This document shows positions 1-5,538 of a stretch of DNA of 5,900 nt, piece by piece. Numbering within the stretch: position 1 is the stretch's first letter; every line of letters starts with the position of its first letter. The stretch is from an uncultured Acetatifactor sp. (GTDB taxonomy: Bacteria; Bacillota; Clostridia; Lachnospirales; Lachnospiraceae). The stretch is from assembly GCA_948896875.1 (NCBI GenBank), contig CAQUWW010000170.1, positions 1 through 5,900 of the forward strand. The letters run 5' to 3'. Position numbers and translations under genes: made by a program. Under the pieces are notes generated by a model. The model had not been told where the DNA came from. It worked only from the letters and a program-made list of their open reading frames with translations, and searched no databases.

Positions 1-718
1 GATACACAGGCAGACGGGTGTACATGGACTCCCGGAATACGGCCAGCACTTCGCTGAAAGTGGACTCTACGTCTACGGTCACCATATTGACTCTGGGAAC
101 CATGATATCCTTAGCCAGGGCATCTGAGAAATCGAACACATTGTAAATCATTTCTCTCTCTTCCGATTCGATGACACCGTCGGCATGCCCTACGTCCACA
201 TAAGTGCGCAGCTCCGCCTCGGTTATGGTGGTGATCTTCTTGCTGGGATCAATGTGAAGCACACGGAGAATCCCGTTTGACAGTTTATCCACCACGAAAA
301 TCACCGGCGTCATGAGCTGCATTAAGCCATAGATGATTCCGCCGTAGGCGAGGGTAATTTTTTCCGAAGAAAGCATGGCCCATGTTTTGGGGACGATTTC
401 ACCACAGAGCAGGAGAACAATGGTCAAAGTACCGGTGGCGATGGCCACGGCAATGCCAAAACGCAATGCCAGCGTGGTAGCCAGAGCGGAAGCCGACAGA
501 TTGACAATATTGTTGCCGATCAGAACGGCACTCAACATCTTACTGTAATTCCCAAGTATTTTGTTGACCCTGGCCGCGCGTTTGCTGCCCTCCTCTTCAA
601 GGGTCTGCATTCGCACGCGATTGACCGTACTGAAGGCTGTCTCCGCAGAAGAGAAGAAGCCTGAGAGAATGATCAGAAAAATAAGAACTAAAAATTGTAT
701 ACCTTCTGGAACGTCCAA
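1..718 (-). CDS. HlyC/CorC-family (CNNM/DUF21 + CBS) membrane protein, N-terminal part, cut by window edge
   Basis: This is the first 239 codons of a membrane protein of the family often annotated hemolysin or CorC-like; members are implicated in divalent cation (Mg/Co) transport or efflux, but the substrate cannot be told here. The DUF21/CNNM domain spans about residues 5-155. It shows a hydrophobic first helix followed by SGFFSSAETAFS (19-30), LIGNNIVNLSAS (66-77) and GEIVPK (106-111), all family signatures. A linker with EAELRTYVDVG (167-177) leads to the first CBS repeat, opening at MVPR (206-209). The second CBS repeat and the CorC_HlyC C-terminal domain lie off the left edge; whole proteins are usually about 420-440 residues. 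The start is TTG at 716-718, because it follows a good Shine-Dalgarno AAGGAGTG (724-731) at normal spacing and no in-frame ATG lies just upstream. The family call is secure; the function is inferred. Confidence 0.93.
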   Translation of the reverse strand, partial: MDVPEGIQFLVLIFLIILSGFFSSAETAFSTVNRVRMQTLEEEGSKRAARVNKILGNYSKMLSAVLIGNNIVNLSASALATTLALRFGIAVAIATGTLTIVLLLCGEIVPKTWAMLSSEKITLAYGGIIYGLMQLMTPVIFVVDKLSNGILRVLHIDPSKKITTITEAELRTYVDVGHADGVIESEEREMIYNVFDFSDALAKDIMVPRVNMVTVDVESTFSEVLAVFRESMYTRLPVY

Positions 719-759
719 GATTTCACTCCTTTGCAATTATGGCAGATTTCTGCCTTATT

Positions 760-775
760 CATACAATATTGTATG
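760..775. promoter_or_regulatory. Perfect 16-bp palindrome at the predicted start site (candidate operator)
   Basis: CATACAATATTGTATG is a perfect palindrome with 8-bp arms and no spacer. It lies directly downstream of the minus-strand -10 box, overlapping the predicted transcription start near 775. An AT-rich dyad in this place is typical of a repressor operator, but the cognate regulator is not in the window. A short AT-rich palindrome can also occur by chance. Confidence 0.4.
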
Positions 776-781
776 GAAGAT

Positions 782-810
782 ACTATACATAATAAGGAAG
801 CAGTTGTCAA
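782..810 (-). promoter_or_regulatory. Sigma-70/SigA-type promoter for the HlyC/CorC-like gene
   Basis: On the minus strand, TTGACA (805-810) is followed after exactly 17 bases by TATAGT (782-787). This is a perfect -35 box and a 5/6 -10 box at the ideal spacing. The predicted transcript starts near 775, about 57 nt ahead of the TTG start codon. It is the strongest promoter-like sequence in the window. Confidence 0.8.
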
Positions 811-879
811 GTTTTTGGACTGGAGAGCATATGATTTTATAAAAAGTTTATAGACTTTAAAGTCGGACAGGGGGAAGGG

Positions 880-1266
880 ATGGAACATATGGAATGGCCT
901 TCCAATAAGGAAGGAATACCTGTGGCCTTTTTATTGAAGAGCCTGCTTTTTTCGTACATACTCACGGGAGTACTGCTTGCAATACTTGCATTTTTACTGT
1001 ATAAGCTGGGTTTGAGCGAAAAAATTGTCTCTGCGGCCATGATCGTCATTTATGTGGCTGCAACATTTTTCGGTGGATTTGTCACGGGGAAAAAAATGGG
1101 CAGCCGCAAGTTTCTGTGGGGGCTTGTAATGGGAGGCGCGTATTTTCTGATTCTGGCTGTGGTTTCGCTCTGTGCAGGGAAAGGGAGCGTTCAGATCGGA
1201 AATTCTTTCTTTACAACGCTGGCACTCTGTGCGGGAGGCGGCATGCTTGGGGGAATGCTGAGTTAA
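880..1266 (+). CDS. TIGR04086-like small integral membrane protein
   Basis: A 128-residue, very hydrophobic protein of unknown function. Four membrane helices can be seen at about residues 17-41, 47-69, 77-97 and 107-127. The short soluble N-terminus has charged residues (MEHMEWPSNKEG) and the loop after helix 2 is basic (GKKMGSRK). Glycine-rich segments occur at the ends of helices 2 and 4 (FFGGFVTG; GGGMLGGML). Length, four-helix plan and position just upstream of the SCIFF gene match the clostridial family TIGR04086, from memory of the family rather than a search. A purine-rich AGGGGG (869-874) lies 5 nt before the chosen ATG. A second in-frame ATG at 889-891 could be used instead and would shorten the protein by three residues. 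It is divergent from the HlyC/CorC-like gene and 174 nt ahead of scfA; no clear promoter of its own was found. Confidence 0.8.
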   Translation: MEHMEWPSNKEGIPVAFLLKSLLFSYILTGVLLAILAFLLYKLGLSEKIVSAAMIVIYVAATFFGGFVTGKKMGSRKFLWGLVMGGAYFLILAVVSLCAGKGSVQIGNSFFTTLALCAGGGMLGGMLS

Positions 1267-1283
1267 AATTTTGAAAAAACCCT

Positions 1284-1311
1284 TTTACAATTACGTATTT
1301 TATGATATACT
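1284..1311 (+). promoter_or_regulatory. Extended -10 promoter ahead of scfA
   Basis: TTTACA (1284-1289, 5/6 match to the -35 consensus) is followed after 16 bases by TATACT (1306-1311, 5/6 match to the -10). The TG at 1303-1304 makes an extended -10 element (TGATATACT). Transcription would start near 1318 and give scfA a leader of about 120 nt. This suggests that scfA, and perhaps scfB and secDF, are transcribed independently of the upstream membrane protein gene. The leader contains a weak AAAAGC/GCTTTT pairing (1339-1344 with 1356-1361) but no recognised riboswitch. Confidence 0.62.
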
Positions 1312-1440
1312 ACATAAAGTTTCCCATTCATGGCAGAGAAAAGCGGATAAAATCAGCTTTTGTCATGAGGGATGGAAGATGGATCGTTGCTGCTCCGGTA
1401 TGGTCAGGCGCAGTGACAGAAGATGAGGAGGCTATGCGGT

Positions 1441-1584
1441 ATGAAGCACATTAAGACTTTAACCACCAGAAATTTAAAGGAATCCATGAAGAAGGGCGGC
1501 TGCGGCGAGTGCCAGACTTCCTGCCAGTCTGCCTGCAAGACTTCCTGTACGGTTGGCAATCAGAGTTGCGAGAACGCCAAATAA
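1441..1584 (+). CDS. scfA: SCIFF ranthipeptide precursor (six cysteines in forty-five)
   Basis: This 47-residue peptide is the ribosomal precursor for a thioether-crosslinked RiPP. It opens with the conserved leader MKHIKTLTTRNLKESMKKGG (1-20), which the maturase recognises. The core has exactly six cysteines, at 21, 24, 28, 32, 36 and 43, in the arrangement CGECQTSCQSACKTSCT and then SC. In the characterised SCIFF of Thermoanaerobacter the maturase links Cys32 to Thr37; both residues are present here at the same numbers. The ATG at 1441 has a perfect AGGAGG (1426-1431) 9 nt upstream. An out-of-frame ATG at 1434 is too close to that site. The maturase gene follows 82 nt downstream. The peptide looks fully intact, unlike its maturase. 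The biological role of SCIFF is not settled; signalling or regulatory roles have been proposed for clostridial ranthipeptides. Confidence 0.96.
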   Translation: MKHIKTLTTRNLKESMKKGGCGECQTSCQSACKTSCTVGNQSCENAK

Positions 1585-1613
1585 GGATAGGGGCGAAAGC
1601 GGTGAGAGTAGAA

Positions 1614-1638
1614 CAAGCAGCGATTTCTTCGCTGCTTG
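1614..1638 (+). promoter_or_regulatory. Strong hairpin between scfA and scfB
   Basis: CAAGCAGCGA (1614-1623) and TCGCTGCTTG (1629-1638) form a perfect 10-bp stem closed by a 5-nt loop. No T-run follows, so it is not a standard terminator. In RiPP operons a hairpin between precursor and enzyme genes often stabilises the precursor mRNA or lowers downstream expression, which would give more peptide than enzyme. That role is inferred from position only. Confidence 0.55.
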
Positions 1639-1666
1639 AACTTTGCGTACGGAAAGGAAAATGGTA

Positions 1667-3020
1667 GTGATACACCAATATAAGAACAATGGATACAACA
1701 TTGTAATGGACGTAAACAGTGGTTCCATTCATGTGGTGGACGATATTGTCTATGATATGATTCAGGTAGTCGAGCCGCTTGTAAGCGCCGGCATCAAGGA
1801 TGCGGATACTCTCAGAATGGCCGTGTTGAATCTGGGTATCCTGCATTATGATAAGAAAGCGTTGGAAGAGGCGCTGGACGAGGTGCTGGAGTTGGAGGCG
1901 CAGGGACAATTGTTTGCGCCTGATATTTATGAGAATTATGTCTATGATTTCAAGAAACGGCAGACTGTGGTAAAGGCGCTGTGCCTTCATATTGCCCATG
2001 ACTGCAATCTGGCCTGCAAATATTGCTTTGCCGAGGAAGGGGAATACCATGGAAGGCGCGCGCTGATGAGCTTTGAAGTGGGAAAAAAAGCGCTGGATTT
2101 TCTGGTGGCCAATTCCGGGAGGCGAACCGCTGATGAACTGGGACGTGGTCAGAAAATTGGTGGAATACGGCAGAAGTCTGGAGGAACCTTTCCACAAGAA
2201 ATTCCGCTTTACATTGACCACCAACGGGGTCCTTCTGAACGATGAAATTCTGGAATTTGCCAATCGGGAGATGGCCAACATTGTGTTGAGCATTGACGGC
2301 CGAAAGGAGATCAATGACAAAATGCGGCCTTTCCGGGGAGGGCAGGGCAGCTATGATCTGATCGTTCCCAAATTCCAGAAGGTGGCGGAGAGCAGAGGAC
2401 AGACCAGATACTATGTGAGGGGTACCTTCACAAGGAACAATCTGGATTTTTCCAAAGATGTGCTGCATCTGGCGGATCTGGGATTTCAGCAGATTTCCGT
2501 GGAGCCGGTGGTGGCCGGGCCGGAGGATGATTATGCCATCAGAGAGGCCGATCTTCCACAGCTGAAGGAAGAATATGACAGATTGGCAGTGGAAATGATA
2601 AAGAGAAGAAAAGAAGGAAAAGGATTTCAGTTTTTCCATTTTATGATAGATCTGGAGGGCGGTCCCTGTGTGGCGAAGCGCCTGTCCGGCTGCGGCTCCG
2701 GAACGGAGTACCTGGCCGTGACTCCCTGGGGGGACCTGTATCCCTGCCATCAATTTGTTGGAAATGAGAAATTTCTCATGGGTAACGTGGAGGAAGGGAT
2801 TATCCGGGAAGATATCCGCGATGCCTTCAAAGGCTGCAATGTATATTCGAAGGAAAAATGTAGAAAGTGTTTTGCCAGATTTTACTGCAGCGGCGGATGT
2901 GCCGCTAATTCCTACAATTTCCACGGCGACATCAACGATGCCTATGACGTGGGCTGCGAGTTGCAGCGGAAACGCGTGGAATGCGCGATTATGCTGAAAG
3001 CGGCCGAGGCGGATTTGTAA
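1667..3020 (+). pseudogene. scfB: SCIFF radical SAM/SPASM maturase, broken by an internal frameshift
   Basis: This gene encodes the maturase that should form the Cys-Thr thioether in ScfA using S-adenosylmethionine and iron-sulfur clusters. Two plus-strand frames hold one protein. The first (1667 to about 2128) carries the N-terminal recognition domain, then CNLACKYC with C113, C117 and C120 for the radical SAM cluster. The second (about 2118 to 3020) starts at GGEPLMNW and runs to a C-terminal SPASM domain with C345, C353, C371, C401, C409, C412, C418, C422 and C441. Seven residues expected before GGEP (like NLEVDFF in relatives) are missing. Restoring 32 nt makes 1386 nt, or 461 residues, normal for the family; residue numbers use that restored frame. 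The start is GTG 1667, giving the family's MIHQY opening with AAAGGA (1653-1658) 8 nt upstream; ATG 1661 is the alternative. As written, the first frame stops at 2243-2245. This is either a true pseudogene or an assembly error. Confidence 0.88.
2118..2128 (+). other. Frameshift/deletion junction in scfB
   Basis: GGAGGCGAACC is the point where the reading frame changes. Read in the first frame it gives the end of NSGRRT, and in the second frame it gives GGEP. The two readings differ by one base. An ancestral gene would therefore have had two copies of this 11-mer about 32 nt apart, with one copy and the sequence between them now lost. The earlier copy is inferred from homologues recalled from memory and is not visible here. 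Confidence 0.65.
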
Positions 3021-3149
3021 GGACACTGCGGACATGTACGGAACTAAAAAACAGTATCTGTCCGCACAGTGCCCATAGAAAATACGGACATGCCTATGGC
3101 CGGATTTTCTATGCAGAGAACTGGCATTGTGCGGACAGATACGGAACTA
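3021..3149 (+). repeat. Three-arm inverted/direct repeat region upstream of secDF (possible RNA switch or small repeat element)
   Basis: One roughly 20-bp arm occurs three times: plus at 3021-3039, minus at 3054-3073 and plus at 3123-3142. The second and third arms pair over all 20 positions with a single G-U wobble. They enclose an inner stem, 3074-3087 with 3100-3113 (13 of 14 pairs), a GCCTATGGC tip, and a 9-nt bulge at 3114-3122. Alternatively the first and second arms pair: TGCGGACA (3027-3034) with TGTCCGCA (3059-3066), plus TAC/GTA. The two folds exclude each other because they share the middle arm. The end of the structure lies 5 nt before the secDF Shine-Dalgarno site (3155-3160). 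No T-run follows any stem, so translational control or RNA processing is likelier than termination. A miniature mobile repeat is also possible. Confidence 0.75.
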
Positions 3150-3168
3150 TAAATAGGAGGAAAAGAGT

Positions 3169-5430
3169 ATGAAAAAAAACAATGCGATAGCCATACTGCT
3201 TTGTATTTTGGTGCTTTTGGCCGGTGTTGCTTATATCGACATCGCCGGAGTGGATGCAGATGGCAGCGGAAGTGCTTCAGACATTAACCTGGGGCTGGAC
3301 CTGGCAGGTGGAGTCAGTATTACTTATCAGGTGGTGGGAGACGATAATCCCAGTGCCACCGACATGAGCGATACCATTGCAAAGCTGCAGAAACGTGTGG
3401 AAGGTTACAGCACGGAAGCTATTGTGTATCAGGAAGGCTCTGACAGAATCAACATTGAGATTCCCGGAGTCAGCGACGCCAATGCGATTCTGCAGGAGCT
3501 GGGCAGACCCGGCACGCTGTACTTTATCTCACAGACGGATCCGGACGGGAATGTGAACTACAGTTTGCAGACAGTACAAAATGCGGATGGTACCTATGGC
3601 TATGGCTATGTGCTGACCAAATCCATAGACGAATTGCTGGAGAATGGTTCCATTCTGGTTCAGGGAACGGATGTCAGCAGTGCCAGCGCAGGATCTATAC
3701 AGACCAATATGGGTTCCGAATTCGTCGTTGCTCTTACGATGACGGAGGAAGGCACAGAGAAATTCAGACAGGCCACCCAAAACGCACACGACAAGAAGGA
3801 GAGCCTTGCTATTTACTACGATGGAAGCATCATCAGTGCGCCGGATGTGAATGCGGTGATCACCGATGGAAGCGCCCAGATTTCACCAATGGAATCCTAT
3901 GAAAGAGCAGAAAATCTGGCCTCTACTATCCGCATCGGCGGTCTGAAGTTGGAGCTGGAGGAGCTTCATTCCAAGGTAGTAGGCGCGCAGCTGGGTGTGG
4001 AAGCCATCGACACCAGTTTAAAGGCGGCCGCCATCGGTGTGGTGATCGTGCTGGTATTTATGATCGGGGTGTATTTGGTTCCCGGTGTGGCATCGGCCAT
4101 TGGATTGCTGGCTTATGTGGCTTTAATCGTTCTGCTGCTGAATGGCTTTGATATGACGCTGACCCTGTCCGGTGTGGCAGGTATTATCCTTTCCATCGGT
4201 ATGGCGGTGGATGCCAATGTGATTATTTTTGCCCGTATACGCGAGGAGCTGGCCACGGGAAAGACAGTGAGAAATGCCATTAAGATTGGATTTGACAAAG
4301 CTTTGTCCGCCATCGTGGACGGAAATATTACGACGCTGATTGCCGCGGGCGTTTTGCTTCTGCTGGGGCCCGGCACGGTGAAGGGCTTTGCGCAGACGCT
4401 GGCGCTTGGTATTGTTCTGTCCATGTTTACGGCCCTTGTGGTAACCAGATATCTGCTGTATGCCTTTTATGCGCTGGGGCTGAAGAGCGAGAAATTCTAT
4501 GGTGTGGGAAAAGAGCACAAAACATTAAATATCCTTTCCAAAAACAAGCTTTTCTTTGGCATTTCCATCGCAGTGATTGTGGCAGGCTTTGTGGTGATGG
4601 GAGTGCACAAGGCATCGGGAGGCGATGCGCTGAACTATAGCCTGGAGTTCAAGGGGGGTACGGCTACAACGGTGACCTTCCAGGAGGCAATGACACTGGA
4701 GAAGGCCAATACGGAAGTGGTGCCTTTGATAGAAGGGATTACAGGAAGCTCCGTTCAGATTCAGACAGTTCAGGATTCCAATGAGGTGATCTTTAAGACC
4801 AGCTCCCTGAATGTGGATCAGAGAACTGCTTTGAATCAGATGTTTATCGATCAGTTTGGCGTGGACGAGACGATGATTACTTCCGAGACTATCAGCTCCA
4901 CCATCAGCGACGAGATGAAATCCGATACGATTATTGCAGTGGTGGTTGCCATTATCTGCATGTTGATTTATATTCGGATCCGCTTCCGGGATATCCGCTT
5001 TGGCCTCAGCAGCATCATTGCCCTGCTTCATGACGTGCTGGTAGTGCTTGCTTTCTATGCGGCGGCCAGAGTGTCTGTCAGCAATACCTTTGTGGCATGT
5101 ATGTTGACCATCGTGGGATATTCCATCAATGCCACCATCGTAATCTTCGATCGTATTCGTGAGAATATGCGGAACATGACCCATAAGGATGATCTGAAGG
5201 AGATCGTGGACAGGAGTATTACACAGACTATGTCGAGAAGTATTTTTACCTCTCTGACCACCTTTATCATGGTGGCGGTTCTGTACATTCTGGGCGTTAC
5301 CAGTATTCGGGACTTTGCGCTGCCTCTGATGGTAGGTATTGTCTGCGGTGCATATTCCTCTATTTGCCTGGCAGGGAGCCTGTGGTACTTGTTCAGGATA
5401 AAGTTTGCTCCGAAAAAGAAGGAAAAATAA
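3169..5430 (+). CDS. secDF: SecD/SecF fusion, Sec translocon accessory protein
   Basis: This 753-residue fusion of SecD and SecF, as in Bacillus and other Firmicutes, uses the proton gradient to help pull exported proteins through SecYEG on the outer face of the membrane. Helix 1 is at about residues 5-26, followed by the SecD motif INLGLDLAGGVSI (39-51). The large extracellular P1 domain runs to about 280. Helices 2-6 follow, with GMAVDANVIIFARIREEL (344-361) containing the proton-relay Asp348. SecF begins near 452: helix 7 at 461-478, the motif LNYSLEFKGGT (488-498), an outer P4 domain to about 580, then helices 8-12 with YSINATIVIFDRIREN (651-666). Arg690 is also conserved. The position equivalent to a conserved SecF Asp (SINDT in many homologues) is Ala655 here. 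ATG 3169 has AGGAGG (3155-3160) 8 nt upstream. It follows scfB by 148 nt and ends just before a terminator. Confidence 0.97.
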   Translation: MKKNNAIAILLCILVLLAGVAYIDIAGVDADGSGSASDINLGLDLAGGVSITYQVVGDDNPSATDMSDTIAKLQKRVEGYSTEAIVYQEGSDRINIEIPGVSDANAILQELGRPGTLYFISQTDPDGNVNYSLQTVQNADGTYGYGYVLTKSIDELLENGSILVQGTDVSSASAGSIQTNMGSEFVVALTMTEEGTEKFRQATQNAHDKKESLAIYYDGSIISAPDVNAVITDGSAQISPMESYERAENLASTIRIGGLKLELEELHSKVVGAQLGVEAIDTSLKAAAIGVVIVLVFMIGVYLVPGVASAIGLLAYVALIVLLLNGFDMTLTLSGVAGIILSIGMAVDANVIIFARIREELATGKTVRNAIKIGFDKALSAIVDGNITTLIAAGVLLLLGPGTVKGFAQTLALGIVLSMFTALVVTRYLLYAFYALGLKSEKFYGVGKEHKTLNILSKNKLFFGISIAVIVAGFVVMGVHKASGGDALNYSLEFKGGTATTVTFQEAMTLEKANTEVVPLIEGITGSSVQIQTVQDSNEVIFKTSSLNVDQRTALNQMFIDQFGVDETMITSETISSTISDEMKSDTIIAVVVAIICMLIYIRIRFRDIRFGLSSIIALLHDVLVVLAFYAAARVSVSNTFVACMLTIVGYSINATIVIFDRIRENMRNMTHKDDLKEIVDRSITQTMSRSIFTSLTTFIMVAVLYILGVTSIRDFALPLMVGIVCGAYSSICLAGSLWYLFRIKFAPKKKEK

Positions 5431-5446
5431 GAAAAAGCAGTGGCAT

Positions 5447-5462
5447 GGCCCATATGTGGGCC
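5447..5462. other. GC-rich small hairpin after secDF
   Basis: GGCCCA (5447-5452) and TGGGCC (5457-5462) form a 6-bp stem with a TATG loop. No T-run follows on either strand. It may protect the 3' end of the secDF transcript together with the terminator just downstream, or have no function. Confidence 0.4.
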
Positions 5463-5475
5463 TGTGCATAGAAAG

Positions 5476-5506
5476 AAGCCGGCTTCGTAACGAGGTCGGC
5501 TTTTTT
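5476..5506 (+). terminator. Rho-independent terminator of the scf-secDF transcription unit
   Basis: AAGCCGGCTTCG (5476-5487) pairs with CGAGGTCGGCTT (5491-5502) as a 12-bp stem with two G-U wobbles and a TAA loop. The right arm runs into six T residues (5501-5506). It lies 45 nt after the secDF stop. On the minus strand the stem is followed by a poorer TTCTTTCT stretch, so it may also stop transcription of the converging HAD gene, though less efficiently. Confidence 0.92.
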
Positions 5507-5538
5507 GTCAGGCTTTGTCTTGTTGGTATATGACGTGA

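Noticed and set aside
804..835. Possible plus-strand promoter TTGTCA ... TATGAT for the gene at 880
   Set aside because: Both boxes match 5/6 but the spacer is 20 bp, too long for a normal promoter, and there is no extended -10. The -35 also overlaps the much better minus-strand TTGACA.
561..842. 93-codon plus-strand ORF opposite the start of the HlyC/CorC-like gene
   Set aside because: It is antisense to a clear conserved gene, lacks a family signature, and its sequence is explained by the minus-strand coding region and promoter.
1451..2320. 289-codon minus-strand ORF across scfA and scfB
   Set aside because: It is the antisense shadow of scfA and scfB, which have clear family motifs on the plus strand.
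1950..3035. 361-codon minus-strand ORF across scfB
   Set aside because: It is antisense to the radical SAM/SPASM coding frames and shows no recognisable domain.
3127..3153. Promoter-like TTGTGC ... TATAAA just before secDF
   Set aside because: The 15-bp spacer is too short, and transcription would begin at or past the secDF Shine-Dalgarno site, leaving no usable leader.
2981..3172. 63-codon ORF ending in ATGA overlap with the secDF start
   Set aside because: Its first part is the shifted frame of scfB and the rest is translated hairpin repeat; there is no ribosome binding site. The ATGA overlap appears accidental.
4525..5469. 314-codon minus-strand ORF opposite secDF
   Set aside because: It is a shadow of secDF; His/Asn/Gln-rich composition is typical of the reverse strand of a membrane protein gene.
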